Assembly: GCF_900108305.1 (NCBI RefSeq)
Contig: NZ_FNUX01000003.1
Location: 124,001-188,000, forward strand
From: Nitrosomonas ureae
GTDB lineage: Bacteria; Pseudomonadota; Gammaproteobacteria; Burkholderiales; Nitrosomonadaceae
Length of the DNA: 64,000 bases
Direction of reading: 5' to 3'
Shown here one piece after another: positions 39,374 through 47,913 of this stretch (position 1 is the stretch's first letter; every line of letters begins with the position of its first letter). Position numbers and translations under genes: made by a program. The notes below the pieces were generated by a model. That model had not been told where the DNA came from. It saw nothing but the letters and a program-made list of their open reading frames with translations, and did not search any database.

Positions 39374-40227
39374 CAGGCAAATTTTAATTCCTGTACGGAG
39401 GATAAAACAGAGCCTTGTTTCTTATTTTTCAACGCCTCATCCAAGTGAAATGTGTTCAAATGTTGAATTCGCATGCAAGAATGATCCTGTAATCTGTCAA
39501 TTGCGGCTTTTGCGGTCATGATTGTTTCGGAATTCACCGTAACACCGGATAAAATTTGTTGCAAAGTTGCAAGATCTGTAATGATGCCATTCCTATCGAT
39601 GGAGTGATATTTCGCAACTTCAACTCGATGATTGAATAACTTTGCCGCATTACCCCAAACAGGGTTACTGTGATCGACATTCACTAAGGTTCTGATACCC
39701 CACACGATCATTGCGCCGAAAGTTTTTCCAGCCTTCATCTGAGTCAAAATAAATTCGATCACAACGGCTTTGTTTTCAGCAGTAAAGGCATCGCCTAACA
39801 AATGATCGACAATTTTTGTGACATTATGGCCATTGTAGTGCAGAGCCGCTTCGCCCCAGTTGGAGTCGGAGATAGAAACCTAGGATAAGACACTGATAAA
39901 TTACGAAATTAATTCCTCCTGAGAAGATCCGGCTGACATTTTATTAATCATATAATCGCTGATTAGTGCCTTATTTTTATCTGATATTCGATTACCAAAC
40001 AAATCCTTTATCAGGGCTTCGGAAAAATCGATTGGAGAAAGGTTATCATCATACTGTTTATCAAAAAACAGGATACTTTCCGCCAATGATTGCGCCAAAT
40101 TTTCCAGCGCTTGACCATTTTTCAGTTGAATGGTGAGATAATTAAGATTGCTTGCGCCTGGAGGCGCGTTGAACATTGCCAATATAAGCTGAAGAATTGA
40201 GGTTTGTTGTGTAATAAGCAGTGGCAT
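39373..40227 (-). pseudogene. Secreted-protein N-terminal-domain gene broken by two in-frame stops
   Basis: One continuous minus-strand frame of 285 codons, interrupted by TAA at 39901-39903 and TAG at 39880-39882. The first part (MPLLITQQTSILQLIL...) and the later part (SDSNWGEAALHYNG, HLLGDAF, GKTFGAMIVWGIRTL) together match a domain found at the N terminus of type I-secreted proteins in Nitrosomonas and methylotrophs. The stretch between the stops (FISVLS) and after them stays in frame and still aligns, so point mutations rather than frameshifts broke the gene. The protein also ends soon after the domain, without a repeat region. The intact halves are 108 and about 160 codons. Confidence 0.75.
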
Positions 40228-40879
40228 AGACTGGTATTCCCCGCAAGAATATAAGTACTAAAAAGAATAATGAGATGGATACCACTTTTGGAATTTAAGT
40301 TTCATTTTCCTTCCAGTAGTTCCAGAAAATCGACAAATAATTATTCAATGCTCAATTGCAGTTTTTTGGAAATTATCGACAAGCAAATGTAATACACTAT
40401 CGATAAATCATTACATAGCAGCAGGCGTACTATTGCATTATCGTTTAAGGCGCCCCTATTGGCAATGTGGCATATTGTCGCACTCGAAAACCGACAGGCT
40501 TAACATATTCAAGTAAAAAAATTTTTATGACATCGTTCCGAATACTTATTAGAGAATGTATAAGCAATGGCGTTTGGCATGGCCGATGAACTGCAAATGG
40601 GCGATAGCATGCGTGGCTTTCCTGCTGTAGCTGCTTTGCAAGAACTGCGTCAAATTGTACTTGAATCAGGCCGAAAACTGGCAAGAGAAGAAACTGATGC
40701 GATTACTGGAGAAGAACCGCATACTTTAAAAATTGAACAAGCGGTTAATCGTTGACATCAGCCGAAGAGGATCAATGAATCTTTGCCAGTCTGACACCTA
40801 GTGATTTACAGAGTATTCAAAAGAGCACGCAATGTTTTGCAAAAGCTCGTTTGATTAAAAATAACCCAAGGAGAGCAGC
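40228..40879. other. Intergenic region, no gene I can support
   Basis: About 650 bases between the broken gene and the sensor kinase. A 62-codon plus-strand frame (40567-40755, beginning MAFGMADELQ) has a protein-like composition but no ribosome-binding site and no recognised family. It overlaps an equally long minus-strand frame. Confidence 0.35.
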
Positions 40880-42997
40880 GTGTTCTTTACCAAGGATGTT
40901 CACAAAATCAGCATCGTAGGGGGTCTATTGTTATTGGGATTGACACTGACAACCGGAATCACAGTTTATAATGCGATGCGCCAGCAGATTGAAACTGTAT
41001 TGGGCAGGGGGTTGACTGGAGCCCTGGAAGGTAAGGCTTTATTATTTCAAACGAGAGTAGAAAAAGGAATAGAAGACACCCGTGCACTGGCTCTCAGGCC
41101 CTTTATTGTTCAGTTTATGCAGGATTTAAATGATAATATCGATAATGAAACCGCCAGTAACAATCTTACTCGTAATGTAAATTCCCTTACACTGATAGGT
41201 TTCAGTGCTGCTGCAGTTTATGACCGGAACAACAACGTATTATCCCAGGTTGGCGTATTCAGCTCGAACGAGAATCCCATAATACCCTTGGATAGTGACG
41301 AAAACTCCAAGCTTATTTGGGATAATGTTTTTGTACTGCGCGTAACCGTTAACGTCTTTAACCAGGGAAACAGAATTGGAAGGATCACTACGGAAACACG
41401 ATTGCCTAATTTGACCCGAAGTTTCAGGGACATTCAATCTATTGGAAAGAGCGTGGAATTTCTAATCTGCGCCAAATTGTCAGAAAATCGTCAAGCCATC
41501 GCATGTCTTATCAATAGTCCCGGTTCTATCAGATTTACACACTTAGGGATAAGCTATAACAAAGAAGGAGGTGTTTCCCCAAAAGAAATGGCGCTAGAGG
41601 GGAAGAGCGGTGTTGCTTCCGCAGTCGATTATAGAAATGTTCCCGTTATTGAGGCATTTACTCCATTACCCGCTTTTGGCATTGTGATGTTGCTGAAATT
41701 GGACCAGGATGAATTATTTATGCCGGTTACTGATCGATTAAAAGATATCACTTTCTATTTGGTCGCGTTGATTCTTGCTGAAATTCTATTATTGAACTGG
41801 TTTATCAGAAAACTCATAAGCTCTGAAAAGGAAGCGCGTCAATCAAAGGTTAAAGCTGAAGAATATTCTATTGAATTAACCAATAAAGAGAAGGAATTAC
41901 GTAAAAGGCTAAAGGAAATAACCTGCCTTTATGAGATACGCCAGGAAATGGAACTGGAGGTATCAATCGACGGAGTATGTCAGAAAATTTTCAAGCATCT
42001 GATCCCCGCTTTACAATTTCCGCATACCAGCGTAGCCGAAATTTTAATCAATGACAAGCGATATATTTCTCAGAATTATGATAAAAATCAAGATATTGAG
42101 TCAAAATCTACTAATCTTATTGAAATAATAAGACCCGTCAGATCAAGCGATAGAAAATCTATTTTTAATTTTTTTATTCATTCCGACATCTATATTAATC
42201 ATAAGAATCATGGATACTTACGGGTTTACTACACGCAGGATGCGCAAAGCTCCAATACTGAAGAACAAAAACTTATCGATGCTATCGCAAGTGTTCTAGA
42301 AGGTTGGATCGAGCTTAGGCAGGTGGAGGAAGCTTTGGTATCCGTTGCTGAAGGCCAGGTTCATAAGATTGGGCAAGAATTGCACGATAATATTGGTCAG
42401 CAAATAGCCGCGGTTGCATTTCAAGCAAGCGTACTGGAAGTGCAAACCGGTGATACGAATGTACCGCGCGCGAGAATTTCGGAATTGGCAGCATCCATTG
42501 CGCTACAAACTCAAAATCTCGTGGTAAATATTAAGCAACTTTCAAAAGTTCTATTACCTTTCGAATTAGAAACGAATGGATTGATTTCCGCTCTGCAAAC
42601 ACTCGCAACTAGAATAAGCGAGACGTATAATGTCACCTGTAAATTTACCAACAATATTAGCGATGAGGACGTGGGTAGCGTAATAGCGCTGAATATGTAT
42701 AGAGTTGCCCAAGAAGCGATTAATAATGCAGTAATTCACGGTAAAGCAAGGCATATATCAATTTCTTTAACCATAGAAGAATCAAATGAAAAACTTCTGC
42801 ACCTCACGATTAGTGATGATGGTCAAGGTTTCGATGAATCCGAGTCTGGTTCAGAAGAAGATTTATTTTCTGGAATGGGAATAAAGATTATGCATTACCG
42901 TGCAAAACAATTGGATGGCAAGTTAAAAATCTTAAGACGAAATGTAAGTGGTGTAGAAGTGCATTTCATAGTTCCAGTAAATCAAGGTGACAATTAG
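40880..42997 (+). CDS. NarX/NreB-type membrane sensor histidine kinase
   Basis: A 705-residue inner-membrane kinase. An N-terminal helix (about 12-30) and a second near 289-309 enclose a periplasmic sensor domain of about 260 residues. A coiled linker and a GAF-like region follow, then the HisKA_3 dimerisation motif with phospho-acceptor His502 in QELHDNIGQQIA, and an HATPase_c domain (NMYRVAQEAINNAVIHGKA, SDDGQGF). The start is a GTG at 40880 with AAGGAGA 5 bases upstream. It overlaps the next gene by 11 bases. The signal is not predictable; the periplasmic domain matches no sensor fold that I recognise. Confidence 0.9.
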   Translation: MFFTKDVHKISIVGGLLLLGLTLTTGITVYNAMRQQIETVLGRGLTGALEGKALLFQTRVEKGIEDTRALALRPFIVQFMQDLNDNIDNETASNNLTRNVNSLTLIGFSAAAVYDRNNNVLSQVGVFSSNENPIIPLDSDENSKLIWDNVFVLRVTVNVFNQGNRIGRITTETRLPNLTRSFRDIQSIGKSVEFLICAKLSENRQAIACLINSPGSIRFTHLGISYNKEGGVSPKEMALEGKSGVASAVDYRNVPVIEAFTPLPAFGIVMLLKLDQDELFMPVTDRLKDITFYLVALILAEILLLNWFIRKLISSEKEARQSKVKAEEYSIELTNKEKELRKRLKEITCLYEIRQEMELEVSIDGVCQKIFKHLIPALQFPHTSVAEILINDKRYISQNYDKNQDIESKSTNLIEIIRPVRSSDRKSIFNFFIHSDIYINHKNHGYLRVYYTQDAQSSNTEEQKLIDAIASVLEGWIELRQVEEALVSVAEGQVHKIGQELHDNIGQQIAAVAFQASVLEVQTGDTNVPRARISELAASIALQTQNLVVNIKQLSKVLLPFELETNGLISALQTLATRISETYNVTCKFTNNISDEDVGSVIALNMYRVAQEAINNAVIHGKARHISISLTIEESNEKLLHLTISDDGQGFDESESGSEEDLFSGMGIKIMHYRAKQLDGKLKILRRNVSGVEVHFIVPVNQGDN

Positions 42998-43655
42998 TAC
43001 CAAATCAAAAATAATGTTGGTTGATGATCACGCCATGATTAGACATGGCATGGCAATGCTGATTAACATGGAAGCGGATATGGAAGTCTCCTGTGAAGCC
43101 GGAGATGGTCCGGAAGCCATTGAAATTATCAAGAAAAATATCAAGGAAAACATTCCTATTGATATATTGATATTGGATGTTTCGCTTAAATCAGTATCCG
43201 GACTTGAAATAATCAAAAGCGTCCAATCCTTGGCCCCTTCATTGCCGGTATTATTTATTTCGATGCATGATGAGTCTGTCTATGCTGAACGTGCATTAAG
43301 AGCCGGCGCCCGTGGATATGTTATGAAACAGGAGCCCAGGAATGTTCTGATAGCAGCGATTCGTGAAGTATTGAAAGGTAATATTTTTCTGAGTAAAAGT
43401 ATGCAAGAACAGGTATTAAAGCGAATTGCAGTGAGAGGCTATGAGCAAGAAGCTACGGTAAGTGCGCTGACTCCCAGTGAATTCGAGGTATTTCACTTAA
43501 TTGGTCTTGGCTATAACAGCCATGAAATTTCGAACTTATTATCCCGTAGCGTTAAAACGATCGAAACACATCGATTTAATATTCGTACTAAATTGAAATT
43601 GAGAGATACGGGGGATTTAATACGCTATGCAACTAAATGGTTTGCGGATAAATAA
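42987..43655 (+). CDS. NarL/FixJ-family response regulator
   Basis: A 222-residue regulator with a receiver domain (acidic pair in LVDDHAMIRHGM, phospho-acceptor Asp64 in LILDVSLKS) and a C-terminal LuxR-type helix-turn-helix (LTPSEFEVFHLIGLGYNSHEI split around its start). It starts at a GTG inside the end of the kinase gene, so the pair is translationally coupled. Its targets are unknown; the neighbouring uspA/SulP region is a possibility by position only. Confidence 0.92.
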   Translation: MTISTKSKIMLVDDHAMIRHGMAMLINMEADMEVSCEAGDGPEAIEIIKKNIKENIPIDILILDVSLKSVSGLEIIKSVQSLAPSLPVLFISMHDESVYAERALRAGARGYVMKQEPRNVLIAAIREVLKGNIFLSKSMQEQVLKRIAVRGYEQEATVSALTPSEFEVFHLIGLGYNSHEISNLLSRSVKTIETHRFNIRTKLKLRDTGDLIRYATKWFADK

Positions 43656-43823
43656 CAAAACCCATGGCTCTGAAATCTCAGCACTGCAGAACGAAGAAAA
43701 CTGCCGCAAAAGTACCTGCTGGATATTGCTAGACCGCCCGTAAATCTGGTGATCTTTTAGATAAGATGCTGAAAAGGCCGCTTGCTGACATAACAATTAA
43801 CAGCCAGTAGTCCAATAAGTTAT

Positions 43824-43901
43824 CTGTAGTAATGCAAACCTGATCTGACAGGTTGTTTTATCAAAATGAGCATCTGCCGGATCTGGTTTGCACTACTACA
43901 G
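43824..43901. repeat. 17-bp inverted repeat (16/17) with nested stem
   Basis: CTGTAGTAATGCAAACC (43824-43840) and GGTTTGCACTACTACAG (43885-43901) pair with one mismatch around a 44-base loop that holds a further CCTG/CAGG stem. It lies between the response regulator and the convergent small membrane protein gene and may be a bidirectional terminator. Its TGTAGTA / TACTACA ends recur in the hairpin at 44644-44691. Confidence 0.65.
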
Positions 43902-43936
43902 ATTATGTCGCTGTCAGTCTAAAAAAGACTAGATAT

Positions 43937-44149
43937 TTATTTTATGAGACGACGTGACGCTTTTTTTGGATAAAAACTACTCAATAATAAGTAGATAATA
44001 AACAGGGCCGATCCCATCAGAACTTCGTCACTTAACAGAGCACTGCCCATATTAACGTTGATCGCAGGATGCTCAATATTCACATACATTACAAATAATG
44101 TAAGCAACATCGTCATTAAAGAAAAAACAAAGATTTTTTGAATTGTCAT
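43937..44149 (-). CDS. Tiny two-helix membrane protein, family member C
   Basis: A 70-residue relative of the proteins at 10212 and 10509: an MTIQKIFVFS start, a first helix, a loop, then ALLSDEVLMGSALFIIYLLL and a basic tail (KKASRRLIK). GGGAGG lies 6 bases before the ATG. It starts 54 bases after the universal stress protein gene on the same strand, so it is likely co-transcribed with it. Function unknown. It lacks the TGTGAA array seen before members A and D. Confidence 0.7.
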   Translation of the reverse strand: MTIQKIFVFSLMTMLLTLFVMYVNIEHPAINVNMGSALLSDEVLMGSALFIIYLLLSSFYPKKASRRLIK

Positions 44150-44203
44150 TTTAACCTCCCGTTATAAAATAAAATAATTTGCGGATAGTGATCTGAATCG
44201 TAA

Positions 44204-44611
44204 TTAATTGATCCTTACCAGCATTATTGAACAATCCACTTTCTTAATTAGCTCCTCTGCTACAGAGCCAGAGAAAAAACGATCAAGCCCTTTTCGGTTT
44301 GAGGTGCCAACTACGAGCAAGTCCGCTTTCCATTCAGTTGCTGATTCCGCAATTGCCATACTGATCGCATTCAGGCCGTACTGATCATCAACGACGAGAA
44401 GTTTTGTTTCGATTTCCAGGTCATTGATATTCGATTTTGCCTTTTCCAATACTGCAAGCCCTGCTTCCTGGCTGGACTGAAGATCATCATTATTAATACA
44501 ATGCGCTATACATAATGATGCCTTGAAAGTTCCAGCAATTTTTGTGGCCGTTGCCAGAGCCTGTTTCGAGAATTCACTCTCATCGATTGCAATATAGACT
44601 TTTTTATACAT
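44204..44611 (-). CDS. Universal stress protein, UspA family
   Basis: A 135-residue single-domain UspA protein. MYKKVYIAIDESEFSKQAL opens it, and the ATP-binding block DLLVVGTSNRKGLDRFFSGSVAEELI is near the C terminus. Such proteins are induced by starvation and oxidative stress. The order is uspA then member C on the minus strand, and the pair is bracketed by two related hairpins. The SulP transporter gene lies 96 bases upstream on the same strand. Confidence 0.9.
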   Translation of the reverse strand: MYKKVYIAIDESEFSKQALATATKIAGTFKASLCIAHCINNDDLQSSQEAGLAVLEKAKSNINDLEIETKLLVVDDQYGLNAISMAIAESATEWKADLLVVGTSNRKGLDRFFSGSVAEELIKKVDCSIMLVRIN

Positions 44612-44643
44612 AATTAACTTTTTATGAGATTCATTGATTGGTT

Positions 44644-44691
44644 TTTGTAGTAACAGCGCATTTGGAACATGTTGCGCGCTGCTACTACAAA
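44644..44691. repeat. Hairpin between the SulP and uspA genes
   Basis: TTTGTAGTAACAGCGCA (44644-44660) pairs imperfectly with the region 44673-44691, ending CTACTACAAA. It could terminate SulP transcription before uspA. It shares its outer TGTAGTA / TACTACA bases with the repeat at 43824-43901. Confidence 0.6.
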
Positions 44692-44707
44692 CCTTACTAA
44701 AACATTT

Positions 44708-46051
44708 CTACTGCAAATTCGAGCTATCATCAGTTTTCAAGCTACGAAAATATCTTTTTACAACTTCTTTGCCAGGCATATTGTCATGCTTCGTATAAAC
44801 CATATAGTGAATGACAGCATGGATTGCCATGGCAGCCAACAACCCTTCAAAGATACCTACCTTAAACACCAGACCTGCAGTAATCACTGCCAGAATCAAT
44901 GCATATGAACCATAATGCGTAACGTGGACCAGTCCTGCTATCATCTTGTAGCCGGTGAAAAGCATGATCGCCGCCAGTGCAAATTTTGGCAGAAAATCAA
45001 GATATTGCACATTAAAGGTGAAAAAACAAACAACACAACCGATGATCAAAACCGAGAACTTGGTCATCGCGCCAGCCAGTCTGTTAGTTGTACTCTTGGC
45101 AAGACCATCCAGATTTGTCATACCATGGAAGAAGCTTGAACCAAGATTGGCAACCCAGATCGCCAGCAAGCTATTGTTGCTGTCGGTTTTGCGTTTCAAC
45201 GGGTCAATTTTCTCAATCGCCGCATTACTCATTACTTGTTCGATCACATCGACGATTGCCAGCATGGCGCAAAACAGAAGCATGTAAACCATCATCATTA
45301 CGGTGACATCTGCCGCAGGTAACGGTAGTTTTAAATAAAGATCCACATCTTCTACAGAAATCATAGGAACGCTTACAAATTGCGCTAGAGCTACCCCTCC
45401 TATGATGAGCGCGAAGTAAGGAATTGCAGGCTGCTTATCTTTAAATTTTGAAAAAAGAAATAAGAAAAGAGCAACCCCTGTAGCGGATATTCCCACCATT
45501 TGTATCCGTGCTTCATTCCAGAAATCCTCGGTAACCATTTCTACTGGAATTTCGTAGGTAAATTCAGAGAATTTCAGAAAAATTTTCAACCCAACACCTG
45601 CCAGTAAGCCCTCTACCAGATACACCGGTACCGCCACCAGCAAATACCTCTGCCAATTAAACTTCCATATAACCGCCTGCATTACCGCAGTCATGAAAAC
45701 ACAAAACGCCATATTCTCCCAGCCGAAACTAGCCACTCCAAGCGCCAGAACGGGAGCAAGTCCGGCGGCGATGCCTGGCGACCCTATGTAATTGCCTGGT
45801 TTGAACCACGAGAATAACCATCCTATCAGTGAAGCAAACACTACGGTCGCCAAGCCCACTTTAATAGGATAATCAGACATGATCGCTATTCCGATTGTTA
45901 ACGGAATAGCCATTGCACCCGTTATTAAGCCAGCCGCAGTGTCACGAAAAAAATACTGGGCCTGAAAAGCAGCAGACCCATACCCGCTCGCGTTTATATC
46001 TTCCAGATGGCGATTGCTTGCTGAAGACTCTTTCTCTATATGCGTTGCCAT
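44708..46051 (-). CDS. SulP-family anion transporter without STAS domain
   Basis: A 447-residue inner-membrane permease with about 10-12 helices. The N-terminal TAGLITGAMAIPLTIGIAI and the later FFHGMTNLDGLAKSTTNRLAG fit the SulP core. The protein ends about 25 residues after the last helix, so the usual cytoplasmic STAS domain is missing. SulP members carry sulphate, bicarbonate or other anions. In an autotroph bicarbonate uptake is possible, but the sequence does not decide it. Likely upstream of uspA in the same direction. Confidence 0.87.
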   Translation of the reverse strand: MATHIEKESSASNRHLEDINASGYGSAAFQAQYFFRDTAAGLITGAMAIPLTIGIAIMSDYPIKVGLATVVFASLIGWLFSWFKPGNYIGSPGIAAGLAPVLALGVASFGWENMAFCVFMTAVMQAVIWKFNWQRYLLVAVPVYLVEGLLAGVGLKIFLKFSEFTYEIPVEMVTEDFWNEARIQMVGISATGVALFLFLFSKFKDKQPAIPYFALIIGGVALAQFVSVPMISVEDVDLYLKLPLPAADVTVMMMVYMLLFCAMLAIVDVIEQVMSNAAIEKIDPLKRKTDSNNSLLAIWVANLGSSFFHGMTNLDGLAKSTTNRLAGAMTKFSVLIIGCVVCFFTFNVQYLDFLPKFALAAIMLFTGYKMIAGLVHVTHYGSYALILAVITAGLVFKVGIFEGLLAAMAIHAVIHYMVYTKHDNMPGKEVVKRYFRSLKTDDSSNLQ

Positions 46052-46666
46052 AAGTTAATTCCCCTCTCCAAATACAACTAATTTATTAAAAATTATAATT
46101 AATGGATTAAGACCCATTTTTTAGTTACCAGGATATTTTTTGTTGCCATGTTCATCAATTTGCCATTCCATTTTTCATGAACTAATTCATAAACATAGAT
46201 AGTGTTAATGACAAAATTATCCTTTTGCGATACGAGAGCATACTAATCCCGCGTGCAATTGGCTGTACATTGGGCAAAGTATTAAAGTAAACAGGGGAAT
46301 TAATTATCCGAACTAAAACTATTACTTAGGTTTTCTAAGCATTTCTATTAGATTGGGTAAAAAAAGCGGACGAAGAATTTTGTAAGTGATAGATTTATCA
46401 GATTAAAATAGAAAGGGATTGTTGCTAACGATAGCTCAGAAGCTCCGACAAACACTCTATAAAAACCATAGCACCACTTATGATTAAGTCAATGATTATT
46501 AAATAAATACCTCCATATCGTCGTGTAAATGAATTTATTTTTCCAGGAAATATTTTCAGTTTGAAATTCTTCTCGAATGAACAAAAAGCTTTATCCGAAC
46601 TCTCTATATTTCCCTATATAAACTGTGAGCATATAAACTTCCACTGCATGGCATTTTTGAATACCC
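46052..46666. other. AT-rich intergenic region, no gene seen
   Basis: Upstream region of the SulP gene. I read both strands; one minus-strand frame (46600 to 46430) encodes a hydrophobic run but has no start codon before its middle. Nothing here can be supported as a gene. Confidence 0.4.
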
Positions 46667-46840
46667 TCAAAACTCTTTTGTAACTACGGTACGTATAAAG
46701 AAGGTTTTGATCAGATAACTTACATATAAGGCGAGAACAATATCGGACAAAAGATAACCCGCAGCAATGCTGGATAATTCTGAAATTAATATAATTGCAG
46801 AAACAATCAAAATGATCATATAAGTCTGATTATGAATCAT
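46667..46840 (-). CDS. Tiny two-helix membrane protein, family member D
   Basis: A 57-residue frame on the minus strand: MIHNQTYMIILIVSA..., then YLLSDIVLALYVSYLIK and a short basic tail. The SD-x-V-L...LY-x-x-YL core matches members A, B and C. GAGGG lies 8 bases before the ATG. Upstream is a TATAAT and three perfect plus one degenerate TGTGAA repeats at 11-bp steps, the same array as before member A. The shared promoter design makes this a real gene despite its size. Function unknown. Confidence 0.75.
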   Translation of the reverse strand: MIHNQTYMIILIVSAIILISELSSIAAGYLLSDIVLALYVSYLIKTFFIRTVVTKEF

Positions 46841-46907
46841 GAAATTACCCTCACATAAAAGCTAATAAAAATTACCTGAGAAACCCGATGAAGCTCATGT
46901 ACATAAC

Positions 46908-46961
46908 ATTATAGACCATATATTAACAAAAAATTCACATTTATTTCACAAAAAATTCACA
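46908..46961 (-). promoter_or_regulatory. Response-regulator-type promoter of member D
   Basis: On the minus strand, TGTGAA ends at 46956, 46945 and 46934, each 11 bases apart, with a degenerate TGTTAA at 46923. A perfect TATAAT (46913-46908) begins 9 bases downstream of the degenerate copy, so the repeats cover the -35 region. This layout matches promoters activated by PhoB/OmpR-type regulators. Confidence 0.7.
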
Positions 46962-47289
46962 ACATCATAAAACTTCTTGTTTATTAATCACATACGCCCT
47001 AATCTCATAACAAATATTTTGATTACCTCCCACTTTAATGCGCTATCTCGAGCTTGAATCCACGAAAGCAATATTGCTAAAGTAATACGGTAGCTATAAT
47101 GAACACAAAAATATAACGGGAGCTCATTATTTTGAGCTGAATGAAAATAGCGGTATCCTACCGATTAAGCGGATAACAGATGCTTCTGTATCATTTTCAG
47201 CTTAATCTGTAATATTGATTCGTAGTTAAACAATCATTCAATTTTCATTTGACGATGGTATCGTCAAATTTTAGCAAAAAGGAATTAAC
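46962..47289. other. AT-rich divergent intergenic region
   Basis: Lies between member D (leftward) and the lipoprotein gene (rightward). Apart from the array that borders it, I see no gene and no confident promoter. Confidence 0.4.
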
Positions 47290-47622
47290 ATGCTGCGCGC
47301 ACTTTTTATGCTGATAGTCTTTGTAGTCTTTGTGAGTATGCTTCAGGGCTGTGCAACTTCCAGAGAAGTGTTTCTTACCGATGGAGCCAAAGGGTATAAC
47401 ATCAATTGCAGTGGCTCTAGAAGAAACTATAGCCACTGCTTGGAAAAAGCCGGGGATATCTGCGGCATGCGGGGATATCACGTGCTGAACCAACAGGGTG
47501 ATATCGTTCCTTTTCCTCAGGCAATCCGTGAATTTAGAGCAAATGCCCAATCAACTTCAATCGGATTTTTAACGCAATCGGGTTCGATGGTTACTCGCAA
47601 CCTATTTATCAAATGCAAATAA
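47290..47622 (+). CDS. Small lipoprotein, unknown function
   Basis: A 110-residue protein with a lipoprotein signal: a hydrophobic helix, then MLQGC with Cys21 as the lipidated residue. The mature part has four further cysteines (INCSGS, SHCLEKAGDICGMRG, FIKC), which suggests disulphides in the periplasm or outer membrane. GYxVLNQQGD-type text is reminiscent of small proteobacterial lipoproteins of unknown role. AAGGA lies 7 bases before the ATG. Alone on its strand. Confidence 0.8.
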   Translation: MLRALFMLIVFVVFVSMLQGCATSREVFLTDGAKGYNINCSGSRRNYSHCLEKAGDICGMRGYHVLNQQGDIVPFPQAIREFRANAQSTSIGFLTQSGSMVTRNLFIKCK

Positions 47623-47913
47623 ACGAAAGTACAATCGAAAAAAATACTTTTTCAAGAAAATCCGTCGCCATATTCACACCAGCCAGCGGTACCCCCATCG
47701 TGGATAAGCATATTTCAGTTTATTCACACCATACTTCACGCTGCTCGATAAATCGATAACATATCCTGTGCGCGCAATAAGCAATTCCTCGAGAACTCGC
47801 GCTTTAATCGATGAATAGACGCACTATCGCAATACATTACAGTGTTTTTACGCTACGCTAAATTAAGTTAGAATATACGCTTTTTAGAATTTATCTTATG
47901 GGGGAGTTCCTGA

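Noticed and set aside
40567-40755. 62-codon plus-strand frame before the sensor kinase
   Set aside because: No ribosome-binding site, no family, and overlapped by an equally long frame on the other strand.
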